DNA of 64,000 nt from an uncultured Prevotellaceae bacterium (GTDB lineage Bacteria; Bacteroidota; Bacteroidia; Bacteroidales; Bacteroidaceae), in NCBI GenBank assembly GCA_902762565.1, contig CACWOS010000005.1:19996-83995 (forward strand), given 5' to 3'. Positions 1 through 8,653 of the stretch are shown here, piece by piece. The stretch's first letter is position 1. Every line of letters begins with the position of its first letter. The translations under genes were made by a program, and so were the position numbers. Under the pieces are notes generated by a model. The model was not told the origin of the DNA, ran no database searches, and was given only the letters and a program-made list of their open reading frames with translations.

Positions 1-350
1 CGCTGCTGAGAGCCCTCTTGGGTTTTCTGCCTATTGATGAAGGCCATATTAGCATTGATGGTGAACTGCTAACGCCTTTGTCGGCTCCCTGGTTCCGCAA
101 ACAGATGGCATACGTACCTCAGCATTTGGAGGTGCCTGAGGACTATGAAGATGTGTCGACAGATTATATGCGACTGTTGGAACATGCCGTTCATTCGGGC
201 AAAAAACTCCTGATTGTTGATGAGCCACGCGAAATGCTGAGTGACGAGAATGCCGTACGTGCTGCACGCCTAATAAGTGATGCTGCTGAGCGTGGCGCTA
301 CTGTGGTGGCAGTAAATGTACGTATAACCCAAAACCAGGTACTGCTATGA
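1..350 (+). CDS. ABC transporter ATPase, 5'-truncated by window edge, apparently degenerate
   Basis: The reading frame is open from base 3 to the TGA at 348-350, so the true start and the Walker A loop lie left of the window. The visible part begins with LLRALLGF, the helix that normally follows a P-loop, then a Q-loop-like VPQH and a Walker B strand LLIVDEP that keeps the catalytic Glu. Known ABC domains have about 70-80 residues between Q-loop and Walker B, including the LSGGQ signature. Here only about 33 residues separate them and no signature is recognisable, nor is there an H-loop histidine near the end. I infer an ABC ATPase that lost its helical subdomain, by decay or specialisation. 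Its stop overlaps the next start (ATGA), so the two genes are translationally coupled. Confidence 0.6.
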   Translation, partial: LLRALLGFLPIDEGHISIDGELLTPLSAPWFRKQMAYVPQHLEVPEDYEDVSTDYMRLLEHAVHSGKKLLIVDEPREMLSDENAVRAARLISDAAERGATVVAVNVRITQNQVLL

Positions 351-616
351 AGACAGCATATCTTATTATATTATTAGTATTGGTGAGCTGGAAGGGTTAT
401 CATGCCTGGCTGCGTGGACGAAACCAATGGACGCAGGACATGCAGCAATATCGTGGGTTGTGGGAATATCTGTTGGGCAATGGAGCAACATTACAGGAAG
501 CGCGTAAACCTTTCGTAAAGCGGGCATTGCGTCGTGCCTTCAAACCTATGTTGAAGCAGTGGCGCTTGTGGGCTGTCGTCTTTACAATAGGCGTATTGAT
601 ATGGATTATTTTTTAA
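347..616 (+). CDS. small two-helix membrane protein, unknown function
   Basis: 89 residues. An N-terminal hydrophobic helix (about residues 4-15) and a C-terminal one (about 72-89) flank a basic, Arg/Lys-rich middle, so the protein is probably a membrane hairpin with the basic loop in the cytoplasm. It starts inside the stop of the preceding ABC ATPase fragment (ATGA overlap) and ends 25 bp before nrdD. The coupling suggests an accessory subunit of the same transporter. I do not recognise a family. Both an own start and the overlap support it as a real gene rather than a shadow frame. Confidence 0.6.
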   Translation: MKTAYLIILLVLVSWKGYHAWLRGRNQWTQDMQQYRGLWEYLLGNGATLQEARKPFVKRALRRAFKPMLKQWRLWAVVFTIGVLIWIIF

Positions 617-641
617 CTAAAAGCTATACATATAAAGAAAT

Positions 642-2873
642 ATGATTCAAACAGTAGTAAAAAGAGACGGACGCATCGTTGGATTCAACGAGCAAAAGAT
701 TATGGCTGCTATTCGAAAGGCCATGATGCACACAGACAAGGGCGAGGACGAACGCCTGTTATACCAGATAACTGACCATATTGCCCAACGTGGCGACAGT
801 CAGATGACGGTTGAGCAGATTCAGGATCTGGTGGAACTGGAACTGATGAAGTCGAGCCGCAAGGACGTGGCCCAGAAGTACATCGCCTACCGCAATCAGC
901 GTTCCATCGCCCGCAAGGCCAAGACCCGCGACGTATTCCTGGATATCGTGAACATTAAGAGCAACGACGTGACGCGCGAGAATGCTAATATGAATGCGGA
1001 CACGCCTGCAGGTATGATGATGAAATTTGCGTCGGAGTCGACCAAACCGTTCGTAGATGACTATTTATTGTCGAGCGAGAGTCGTGACGCTGTGGAGCAT
1101 AACTATCTGCATATTCACGACAAGGACTATTATCCCACGAAGTCGCTGACCTGTGTGCAACATCCGCTGGATAATATCCTTAACTGTGGTTTTGTGGCCG
1201 GTCATGGTGCCTCGCGTCCTGCTAAGCGTATTGAGACTGCAAGTGTGTTGGCTTGTATCTCGATGGAGTGCTGCCAGAACGAAATGCATGGTGGACAGGC
1301 CATTCCTGCCTTTGATTTCTATTTGGCACCATACGTACGTCTGACGTATATCGAAGAACTGAAGGCTTTGGAAGACTTGAATGGCGAAGACTACAAAGAA
1401 CTATACGACGAACCCTTGGTGGACTACCTGAAGCAGCCATTGGACGGACTACAGGGGAAGGAGCGTGCACAGCAGCATGCCATCAACAAGACTGTGGGTC
1501 GCGTGCATCAAGCCATGGAGGCCTTTATTCACAATATGAATACCATCCACTCGCGTGGTGGCAATCAGGTGGTTTTCTCTTCTATCAATTATGGTACGGA
1601 TACGAGCGCTGAGGGTCGTTGTGTGATGCGCGAGATTTTGCTGTCTACTTACGAAGGCGTTGGCAATGGCGAAACGGCTATTTTCCCCATTCAGATATGG
1701 AAGAAGAAGCGTGGAGTGAACTATCTGCCTGAAGATCGTAACTTCGACCTTTATCAGTTGGCATGCAAGGTGACGGCACGACGGTTCTTCCCTAACTTCC
1801 TGAACCTAGACGCGACGTATAACCAAGACCCCGACTGGCGCGCTGATGACCCTAAACGCTACATTCACGAAGTGGCTACGATGGGTTGTCGTACACGTGT
1901 GTTCGAGAACCGTTTCGGACCTCGCACTTCTATCGGACGCGGCAATCTGTCGTTTACTACTATTAATATTGTGAAACTTGCCATCGAGTGCATGGAAGAG
2001 AAGGACCAGCAGAAGCGCATCGACATGTTCTTTGCCAAGTTGGATAATATGTTGGAGGTGGCAGCCAAGCAGTTGGACGACCGTTACCAGTTCCAAAAAA
2101 CAGCCTTTGCCAAGCAGTTCCCTTTGCTGATGAAGAGCCTGTGGATTGGTGCTGACAAGTTGGGTCCTACGGATACCATTGAGAGCGTCATCAATCAAGG
2201 TACGCTGGGTATTGGCTTCATCGGATTGGCAGAGTGTTTGGTGGCACTCATAGGGAAGCATCATGGAGAAAGTGCTGAGGCTCAAGAACTTGGGCTGAAA
2301 ATCGTGTCATATATGCGTGAGCGCGTTAACGACTTCTGTGAGCGCTATCATCATAATTACTCAGTATTGGCTACACCTGCCGAGGGTCTGAGCGGTAAGT
2401 TTACCAAGAAAGACCGTAAGCAGTTTGGTGTGATCCCAGGTGTGACGGACCGTGACTATTATACAAACTCGAACCATGTGCCCGTCTATTATAAATGTAG
2501 CGCGCGCCATAAGGCAGAGATAGAGGCACCATATCATGAGATGACACGTGGTGGACACATCTTTTACGTTGAGATTGATGGTGATGCCACACATAATCCG
2601 CAAGTCATCATGAGTGTCGTGGATATGATGGATCAGCTGAACATGGGTTACGGAAGCGTGAACCACAATCGCAATCGCTGCATGGACTGTGGTTACGAGA
2701 ATGCTGACGATCACTTGGATCAGTGTCCGAAGTGCGGTAGCACCAACATCGATAAGTTACAGCGTATTACAGGTTATCTGGTGGGTACGACAGATCGTTG
2801 GAACGCAGGAAAACTCGCAGAGCTGAACGATCGTGTGACGCATATTGATCATGGGATGCAGGAGCTGTTCTAA
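642..2873 (+). CDS. nrdD: anaerobic ribonucleoside-triphosphate reductase (class III)
   Basis: 743 residues, the usual length for NrdD. It reduces ribonucleoside triphosphates to dNTPs under anaerobic conditions in the cytoplasm. Visible parts: an N-terminal ATP-cone (about 3-92, starting VVKRDGR), the catalytic barrel, a C-terminal zinc site formed by C680, C683, C695 and C698, and the glycyl-radical loop RITGYLVG with G711 as the expected radical site. The activase gene nrdG follows 40 bp downstream, which is the standard pairing. Start chosen at 642 because it precedes the ATP-cone directly. The enzyme is oxygen-sensitive and fits an obligate anaerobe. Confidence 0.97.
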   Translation: MIQTVVKRDGRIVGFNEQKIMAAIRKAMMHTDKGEDERLLYQITDHIAQRGDSQMTVEQIQDLVELELMKSSRKDVAQKYIAYRNQRSIARKAKTRDVFLDIVNIKSNDVTRENANMNADTPAGMMMKFASESTKPFVDDYLLSSESRDAVEHNYLHIHDKDYYPTKSLTCVQHPLDNILNCGFVAGHGASRPAKRIETASVLACISMECCQNEMHGGQAIPAFDFYLAPYVRLTYIEELKALEDLNGEDYKELYDEPLVDYLKQPLDGLQGKERAQQHAINKTVGRVHQAMEAFIHNMNTIHSRGGNQVVFSSINYGTDTSAEGRCVMREILLSTYEGVGNGETAIFPIQIWKKKRGVNYLPEDRNFDLYQLACKVTARRFFPNFLNLDATYNQDPDWRADDPKRYIHEVATMGCRTRVFENRFGPRTSIGRGNLSFTTINIVKLAIECMEEKDQQKRIDMFFAKLDNMLEVAAKQLDDRYQFQKTAFAKQFPLLMKSLWIGADKLGPTDTIESVINQGTLGIGFIGLAECLVALIGKHHGESAEAQELGLKIVSYMRERVNDFCERYHHNYSVLATPAEGLSGKFTKKDRKQFGVIPGVTDRDYYTNSNHVPVYYKCSARHKAEIEAPYHEMTRGGHIFYVEIDGDATHNPQVIMSVVDMMDQLNMGYGSVNHNRNRCMDCGYENADDHLDQCPKCGSTNIDKLQRITGYLVGTTDRWNAGKLAELNDRVTHIDHGMQELF

Positions 2874-2913
2874 AAAACTCTAGACTATCTGGGATATCTG
2901 GAATCTTTAGACT

Positions 2914-3411
2914 ATGATTCGAGTATTGGACGTCATAGAAGATACGATGGTGGATGGCCCTGGGTTCAGAACCTCCATCTATTGTGCAGGATGTCGTCAC
3001 GAGTGCAAGGGCTGTCATAATCCGCAGTCGTGGGACTTCAAACAGGGTAGGGATATGACGACAGAAGAACTGATGAAGATAATTGTGGCCGATCCTTATG
3101 CTAATGTGACGTTCAGCGGTGGCGATCCGATGTATCAATGCGATGGCTTTGCAGAATTGGCACGTGCCATACACGCACAGACTAACAAAGACATCTGGTG
3201 CTACACGGGATTTACTTATGAATCGTTGATTACGCGTGCACAGCGTGAGCTGCTCTATGAACTCGATGTGCTGGTGGATGGACCTTTTGTCGAACGGTTG
3301 CGCGACCCAGATTTGCTGTTCAGAGGCAGTAGCAATCAACGAATCATCGATGTGCAGAAGTCACTGTATGCAGGCGAAGTGGTATTGTGGCAAGCGGACA
3401 TAGGCGTTTAG
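2914..3411 (+). CDS. nrdG: anaerobic ribonucleotide reductase activating protein (radical SAM)
   Basis: 165 residues. Radical-SAM activase that generates the glycyl radical on NrdD using S-adenosylmethionine and a [4Fe-4S] cluster. The cluster motif CX3CX2C is C27, C31, C34 (CRHECKGCHN), preceded by the typical VDGPGFRTS segment and followed by TFSGGDP, the SAM-binding GGD/E motif. It lies directly after nrdD in the same direction with a 40-bp gap that contains short iterated TCTAGACTA/TATCTGG-like words and no clear promoter, so the two are probably co-transcribed. Confidence 0.96.
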   Translation: MIRVLDVIEDTMVDGPGFRTSIYCAGCRHECKGCHNPQSWDFKQGRDMTTEELMKIIVADPYANVTFSGGDPMYQCDGFAELARAIHAQTNKDIWCYTGFTYESLITRAQRELLYELDVLVDGPFVERLRDPDLLFRGSSNQRIIDVQKSLYAGEVVLWQADIGV

Positions 3412-3455
3412 AAGTAACCCGATACTTCAAATTTTAAATTTCAAAAATACAAAGT

Positions 3456-4238
3456 ATGAAGAAATATATCCTTGATTTGACAGTAAAAGCTGTAGAGCGT
3501 ATCAGTCCCAAGCATGTCTTGATACGACTCACGGACGACAAACCATTGCCAGAAATGGTACCAGGTCAGTTTGTGGAGGTACGTGTAGATGGCTCTCCAA
3601 CGACCTTCCTGCGTCGCCCCATATCTATCAATTTCGTTGATTGTCAGCAGAACGAGTTGTGGCTGATGGTGGCAATGGTGGGTGACGGAACAAAGGCTCT
3701 GGGAAAATTACAGAAAGGCGATAAGTTGAACTGCGTATTGCCATTAGGCAACGGATTCTCTTTTCAAAGCGACAGAATAGCTTTGCACAAGGCGTTGCTC
3801 GTAGGTGGTGGCGTAGGTGTGGCTCCTCTGTTGTACTTAGGTGCTCAGATGAAAGAACAGGGTATGGAACCAACGTTCCTGTTAGGTGCACGAACAGCCA
3901 GCGACTTGCTGATGTTGGACGAATTTAAGAAGTACGGGCGTGTATGCGTGACGACGGAGGATGGATCCGAAGGAGAGAAAGGTTTCGTAACCAACCACTC
4001 CTTGTTGCAACAGGAGCACTTTGAAATGATATACACCTGTGGCCCTACCCCCATGATGAAGGCTGTGGCTCGCTATGCCAAGGAAAAAGGTATTGCGTGT
4101 GAGGCCTCATTAGAAAATCTGATGGCCTGTGGCTTGGGCGCCTGTCTGTGTTGCGTCGAGAAGACGACGGAGGGTAACCTGTGTGTATGTAAAGATGGAC
4201 CCGTATTTAATATCAATCGACTGTTATGGCAAAATTGA
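3456..4238 (+). CDS. pyrK: dihydroorotate dehydrogenase B electron-transfer subunit
   Basis: 260 residues. Ferredoxin-reductase-like FAD/[2Fe-2S] subunit that passes electrons from PyrD to NAD+ in pyrimidine synthesis. An FAD-binding beta-barrel (about 1-105, with RRPISI) is followed by an NAD-binding domain (GGGVGVAPL, about 117-126; TCGPTPMM, about 194-201) and the C-terminal cluster motif with ligands C225, C230, C233 and C245 before KDGPVF. The last 13 bp overlap the start of pyrD, indicating translational coupling of the two subunits. Confidence 0.96.
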   Translation: MKKYILDLTVKAVERISPKHVLIRLTDDKPLPEMVPGQFVEVRVDGSPTTFLRRPISINFVDCQQNELWLMVAMVGDGTKALGKLQKGDKLNCVLPLGNGFSFQSDRIALHKALLVGGGVGVAPLLYLGAQMKEQGMEPTFLLGARTASDLLMLDEFKKYGRVCVTTEDGSEGEKGFVTNHSLLQQEHFEMIYTCGPTPMMKAVARYAKEKGIACEASLENLMACGLGACLCCVEKTTEGNLCVCKDGPVFNINRLLWQN

Positions 4239-5131
4239 ACGTTAATATAGGCGCTTTGTCGCTGAAGAATCCTGTGATGACGGCTTCTGGCACGTTTGGC
4301 TACGGACTGGAGTTTGCTGACTTTATGCCGTTGGATGGTATTGGTGGCATCATCGTGAAAGGGACGACACTGAAACCACGTGAAGGTAACGACTATCCTA
4401 GAATGGCAGAAACGGCCAGTGGTATGTTGAATTGTGTGGGATTGCAGAACAAGGGTGTTGACTACTTCTGTGATCATATCTATCCGCAAATCAAGGATAT
4501 TGATACCAATATGATTGTGAACGTCAGTGGTTCGTCGCCTGAGGACTATGCAGAGTGTGCTGCTCGCATCGATGCATTGGAGAATATTCCTGCCATCGAA
4601 CTGAACATCTCGTGTCCGAATGTGAAGGATGGTGGTATGGCCTTTGGCGTGACATGCGCTGGTGCATCAAGTGTGGTGAAGGCTGTGCGTCAGGCGTATC
4701 ATAAGACGCTGATAGTGAAGCTTTCGCCTAATGTGACGGATATCACGGAGATTGCGCGTGCCGTTGAGGCTGAGGGAGCAGACTCAGTGTCGCTCATTAA
4801 TACGCTGATGGGTATGGCCATAGATATCGAGAAACGTAAGAAAGTGCTGTCAATAGGTACGGGTGGCCTTTCTGGTCCTGCTGTCAAACCTGTAGCCTTA
4901 CGTATGGTGTATCAGGTCGCAAAGGCAGTAAAGATACCTGTTGTAGGCTTGGGAGGCATCTCAACAGCGAAGGATGCGCTGGAGTTCCTGATGTGTGGCG
5001 CTACTGCTATCGAGATAGGTACCGCTAATTTCCTAGACCCTAGCGTCAGCATTAAGGTACGTGATGGTATCAACGACTGGCTCGACCAGCATGGTGTACG
5101 TGATGTCCACGACATCATCGGCTGTATTTAA
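4226..5131 (+). CDS. pyrD: dihydroorotate dehydrogenase, class 1B catalytic subunit
   Basis: 301 residues. FMN-dependent TIM-barrel that oxidises dihydroorotate to orotate. The class 1 catalytic cysteine C130 is in [11 protein letters not shown], with FMN/phosphate-binding glycines in [12 protein letters not shown] and GLGGIS. Presence of a Cys base and of the adjacent pyrK place it in class 1B (NAD-linked heterotetramer) rather than the membrane quinone-linked class 2. It overlaps pyrK by 13 bp and is followed, 17 bp after its stop, by the convergent histidine kinase. Confidence 0.97.
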   Translation: MAKLNVNIGALSLKNPVMTASGTFGYGLEFADFMPLDGIGGIIVKGTTLKPREGNDYPRMAETASGMLNCVGLQNKGVDYFCDHIYPQIKDIDTNMIVNVSGSSPEDYAECAARIDALENIPAIELNISCPNVKDGGMAFGVTCAGASSVVKAVRQAYHKTLIVKLSPNVTDITEIARAVEAEGADSVSLINTLMGMAIDIEKRKKVLSIGTGGLSGPAVKPVALRMVYQVAKAVKIPVVGLGGISTAKDALEFLMCGATAIEIGTANFLDPSVSIKVRDGINDWLDQHGVRDVHDIIGCI

Positions 5132-5148
5132 TGCATAATGCTTAAAGC

Positions 5149-6906
5149 TTATAGTGGTAGTGTAACGACGAAACGGGCGCCTGGATGATAGTCTTTATCG
5201 AGCGTTACATTGCCACCTAATCGTTTGCAAAGGGTGCGACAGAGTGGCAAACCAAGACCAAGTCCTTTCTTGAAGTCGTCGAGTTTGACGAAGCGTTCGA
5301 AGATGTGCTCCTCTTCGCCCTCAGGAATACCTGTTCCTGTATCCTCGATACTGATGGTCAGAATATCGTCAGACACAGCAGTACGAATGGTAATGCTGCC
5401 CTTAGTGGTATTTTTGATAGCATTGTCTATTAATGTGTCGACAATGCGACGCAACAGCACTTCGCTGGTCATTATCTCGAAATCGGGTGACAGCGAACTG
5501 ATGTAATTGATTTGCAACTGATGGTCGGTTAATTGCTGATGGTCGTGTACCATGTCGCCTATCAGCCTGTGTAACTGCACTTTATCCTTCTTATCTGCCC
5601 CTGATTCGGACTCCATTGACGAGAGTTCCAATGTCTCGTTGACAAGTCGTGTGATGACATCGGTATTGCGCATCATAGTGTGTGAAATCTCTGTGCGCTC
5701 TTGGTCAGATAAATGAAAACTGGGTGATGACAACACTTGTGCATAGCCGTTGATAATGTTCAGTGGGGTACGAATCTCGTGGCTGATGTTCTGGATGAAA
5801 GCAGCCTTCATCTTGTCCGATTCCAACGCATGCTGATAGGCACGCTCCAACTGGCGCATGTGACGACGACGACTATTGTAGATGTAGGACATAGCCAAAA
5901 GAAGAAGTGATAGCAGAACGATAGCAGCTATCAGGCCAATGATGAAATAACGAGAGGCTTTGCGGTCGGCCTCGTGGATTTTCATCTCGTCTTGAATGCC
6001 CTGCATTGAGTTACTTAAAATGATAGTGTTGATAGAGTCTGAGGTCTTATTCTCTAGCTTCAGTGTTTCATAGGCTTTTTGCCAGAGACCAGCACGTTCG
6101 TAGATTTTGGTAATGACTTCGTAACTCTCTGTAGAACTTAAGTCCCTCATGGCCATGTTGACAGCTTCGTCGATACGACCTTGTTCTGCTGTGTGATACA
6201 CATCAAGCTCGCGTCCATGAACAGACGAGAAGCCTTTTTTGACCCCTTCTTTATAAGCCTGATAGCCTTCGTTGAACTTATCCATGTCGTTGATGCTGTA
6301 ATACAACAGCGTGCGACGCGTCTCGATATCGAAGAGACGTTGAGGCGAAGCCTTTGCTGCAATTTCTACGGCTTTGTCAAGCAGTCTCATGGCTTCAGCA
6401 GTATGGTTCAGACTCATCTCCACATTGACGAGATTCATGTAGATAGGTGGTATGCTTTCATGATAGCCAGCTTTCTCCATACGGTGGATGACCTCCCAAA
6501 AACATTGCTTGGCATTTTCCAAATTTCCGCTATAGTTATAGATGTGGCCCATCATGTTGTAGGCCATATACATCTCATTGTCAAGCTTGCGCTGTAGCAG
6601 TTCCTGAGAAAGGGTAGTGGCTAGTTTGTATGCTTCGACGACGTTCTGTCGATTCAATAGAAAGACAATCTCGTTGCAACGCTGAGTGTAATAGGCATGC
6701 AAATCGTCTTTTTCATACAGAAAATCTTCTAAGTTCTTGACGTGATAGAAAAAACGGGCACTGTCGCCAGCATTGAAAGCATGATGCATGGAGTCGCGAA
6801 GTGCGAAGTATTCGGGTGTCTCTTTATAGTCGTTGGCAGCATGTACATTGACGATGCTTAGCAACATGAAGACAGTCCCAATGAGTGTTTTTATATATAG
6901 TTTCAT
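5149..6906 (-). CDS. TPR-containing sensor histidine kinase
   Basis: 585 residues. Signal peptide (about 1-23), a periplasmic all-helical TPR-like region (about 30-310), one transmembrane helix (about 320-343), then a cytoplasmic HisKA dimerisation domain with H376 in the ISHEIRTPLN motif and a HATPase_c domain with the N-box (DNAIKNT) and G-boxes (DTGTGIPEG, GLGLGLPLC). This is the common Bacteroidetes layout of a kinase sensing through periplasmic helical repeats. No response regulator is adjacent, so its partner must be elsewhere. A clear promoter lies just upstream (-7 at 6932-6939 on this strand). Confidence 0.93.
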   Translation of the reverse strand: MKLYIKTLIGTVFMLLSIVNVHAANDYKETPEYFALRDSMHHAFNAGDSARFFYHVKNLEDFLYEKDDLHAYYTQRCNEIVFLLNRQNVVEAYKLATTLSQELLQRKLDNEMYMAYNMMGHIYNYSGNLENAKQCFWEVIHRMEKAGYHESIPPIYMNLVNVEMSLNHTAEAMRLLDKAVEIAAKASPQRLFDIETRRTLLYYSINDMDKFNEGYQAYKEGVKKGFSSVHGRELDVYHTAEQGRIDEAVNMAMRDLSSTESYEVITKIYERAGLWQKAYETLKLENKTSDSINTIILSNSMQGIQDEMKIHEADRKASRYFIIGLIAAIVLLSLLLLAMSYIYNSRRRHMRQLERAYQHALESDKMKAAFIQNISHEIRTPLNIINGYAQVLSSPSFHLSDQERTEISHTMMRNTDVITRLVNETLELSSMESESGADKKDKVQLHRLIGDMVHDHQQLTDHQLQINYISSLSPDFEIMTSEVLLRRIVDTLIDNAIKNTTKGSITIRTAVSDDILTISIEDTGTGIPEGEEEHIFERFVKLDDFKKGLGLGLPLCRTLCKRLGGNVTLDKDYHPGARFVVTLPL

Positions 6907-6931
6907 TTATTGGTTACCTAATTGGTTTGTG

Positions 6932-6963
6932 CAAAGGTAATAAACATTTTTGTTTTTTGCAAA
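6932..6963 (-). promoter_or_regulatory. Bacteroidetes-type promoter of the histidine kinase gene
   Basis: On the minus strand TACCTTTG (6932-6939) is preceded by TTTG (6960-6963) with a 20-bp spacer, the standard -7/-33 arrangement. The predicted transcript starts about 20 nt before the ATG at 6906. Confidence 0.7.
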
Positions 6964-6992
6964 TTTTTTGTGCAGAAAAAATGTTTTTTTTC

Positions 6993-7023
6993 TTTGTCGT
7001 TTGCTATACTTTTTGTAATTTTG
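6993..7023 (+). promoter_or_regulatory. promoter of the PurF-like gene
   Basis: TTTG at 6993-6996, 19-bp spacer, TAATTTTG at 7016-7023. It is back to back with the histidine kinase promoter, leaving a leader of about 40 nt before the ATG at 7071. Confidence 0.7.
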
Positions 7024-7070
7024 CAGCCTGTTAGGGATAAACAAGTAAATTAATAAGGAAAAGAAACGTT

Positions 7071-8537
7071 ATGGGTGGCTTCTTTGGCACTATCTCCAAA
7101 CAAGATTGCGTAAACGATTTGTTTTACGGAACTGACTACAACTCGCACTTAGGTACAAAACGCGCCGGTATGGTGACTTTCGATGAGAAGAGTGGTTTTC
7201 ACCGCTCTATCCACTCGTTGGAACGCGCCTATTTCCGTTCTCGTTTTGAGGATGAACTGGATTCGTTTAAAGGACATCAGGGATTAGGCGTCATCAGTGA
7301 TACTGATCCTCAGCCTATCATTGTTAATTCGCATTTAGGGCGTTATGCAGTGGTAACGGTGGCCAAGATTAACAATCTGCGTGAGATAGCTGATGAACTG
7401 CTGCAGGCACGTATGCACTTCAGTGAGATGTCTGCTAATAATATCAACCAGACAGAACTTGTGGCACTGCTTATTAATATGGGCGACACGTTTGTGGAGG
7501 GTATTAACAAGGTGTATCAGAAGATACAGGGCTCTTGTTCCATGTTGATTCTGACAGAAGATGGTATCATTGCTGCCCGTGATTTCTTGGGTCGTACCCC
7601 CATTGTCATGGGCAAGAAGAAACTTCATCGTCTGTCGCCTATCGGAACTGACGAATTGTTGGAAGCTTATGCAGTATCGAGTGAGACCACTAGCTTCCCT
7701 AACCTCGACTATAAGGTCGTGCGCGATTTGGGACCAGGCGAGATCGTGCATATCAAGGCTGATGGTATCGAAGTCTTGCAGAAGCCTTTCTCGCGCTGTC
7801 AGATTTGTTCCTTCCTGTGGGTTTACTATGGTTTCCCTGCCAGCGACTATGAAGGCATCAATACAGAGTACGTACGCGAAAAGAACGGTCGCTTGCTGGG
7901 CGAGAAAGACCACGACGTAACCCCTGACCTTGTATGTGGCATTCCCGATTCTGGTGTGGGTATGGCTTTAGGTTATTCGCATGGTAAGAAAGTGCCATAC
8001 AAGCGTGCTGTACTGAAGTATACACCGACTTGGCCACGTTCGTTTACCCCTGGTAATCAGAATCGTAGAGATCTGGTTGCAAAGATGAAGCTGATTCCTA
8101 ATCCAGCTATTCTGAAAGACCAGCGCATTGTATTCTGTGACGATTCTATTGTGCGTGGTACGCAGTTGAGAGATAACGTTCGTACGTTCTTCGATAATGG
8201 TGCCAAGGAAGTGCACGTGCGCATATCGTGTCCGCCATTGGTTTATGGCTGTCCGTTTATTGGTTTTACATCGTCGAAGAGTGATTTGGAACTGATTACG
8301 CGTCGTATCATCAAGGATATTGAGGGCGATGAGAATACGAATCTGGAGGCATATGCTAAAACGGGCTCGCCAGAGTATCAGAAGATGGTGAACGAGATAG
8401 CACGTCGATTGGGATTGACAAGCGTGAAATTCGCTACTATTGAGGATTTGATAGAATCGATAGGTCTACCCAAGGAACGTGTCTGTACGCACTGTTTCGA
8501 TGGCTCATCGTACTGTCACGAGCACGATAACGATTGA
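7071..8537 (+). CDS. PurF-like amidophosphoribosyltransferase lacking the N-terminal catalytic cysteine
   Basis: 488 residues, with the two-domain PurF architecture: an N-terminal Ntn glutaminase-like domain (about 1-235) and a C-terminal phosphoribosyltransferase domain whose PRPP loop VFCDDSIVRGT (354-364) is intact. PurF normally begins MCG, the Cys becoming the N-terminal glutaminase nucleophile; here the protein begins MGGFFG, so that cysteine is glycine. The four cysteines equivalent to the [4Fe-4S] ligands of Bacillus-type PurF appear to be kept: C246 (ICSF), C394 (GCPF), C472 and C475 (CTHCFDG). I infer an NH3-dependent or repurposed paralogue. No upstream in-frame MCG start is present. 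It may have been annotated simply as purF; a bona fide purF should exist elsewhere in the genome. Confidence 0.85.
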   Translation: MGGFFGTISKQDCVNDLFYGTDYNSHLGTKRAGMVTFDEKSGFHRSIHSLERAYFRSRFEDELDSFKGHQGLGVISDTDPQPIIVNSHLGRYAVVTVAKINNLREIADELLQARMHFSEMSANNINQTELVALLINMGDTFVEGINKVYQKIQGSCSMLILTEDGIIAARDFLGRTPIVMGKKKLHRLSPIGTDELLEAYAVSSETTSFPNLDYKVVRDLGPGEIVHIKADGIEVLQKPFSRCQICSFLWVYYGFPASDYEGINTEYVREKNGRLLGEKDHDVTPDLVCGIPDSGVGMALGYSHGKKVPYKRAVLKYTPTWPRSFTPGNQNRRDLVAKMKLIPNPAILKDQRIVFCDDSIVRGTQLRDNVRTFFDNGAKEVHVRISCPPLVYGCPFIGFTSSKSDLELITRRIIKDIEGDENTNLEAYAKTGSPEYQKMVNEIARRLGLTSVKFATIEDLIESIGLPKERVCTHCFDGSSYCHEHDND

Positions 8538-8543
8538 TGCTTC

Positions 8544-8616
8544 GAACACGGATTTCACGAAACGCACGAATTAAAAAAACATAAAAAGATTCGTGAAATT
8601 CGTGTAATTCGTGTTT
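8544..8616. repeat. imperfect 28-bp palindrome built of CACGAATT-like words
   Basis: The left arm (8544-8571) and right arm (8589-8616) are inverted copies that match at roughly three quarters of positions. Each arm is three successive versions of a word of about 10 bp (ACACGAATT/TCACGAATT). The right arm runs into seven T's (8613-8620), so the hairpin could end purF-like transcription. The next promoter follows at once (TACCTTTG, 8623-8630). Confidence 0.75.
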
Positions 8617-8622
8617 TTTTCG

Positions 8623-8630
8623 TACCTTTG
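8623..8630 (+). promoter_or_regulatory. -7 box upstream of the Nif3-family gene
   Basis: TACCTTTG directly after the T-run of the palindrome and 23 nt before the GTG start at 8654. A convincing -33 element would have to lie inside the palindrome's right arm. Confidence 0.5.
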
Positions 8631-8653
8631 CGGTCTAAAATTCGATAAGAAGC

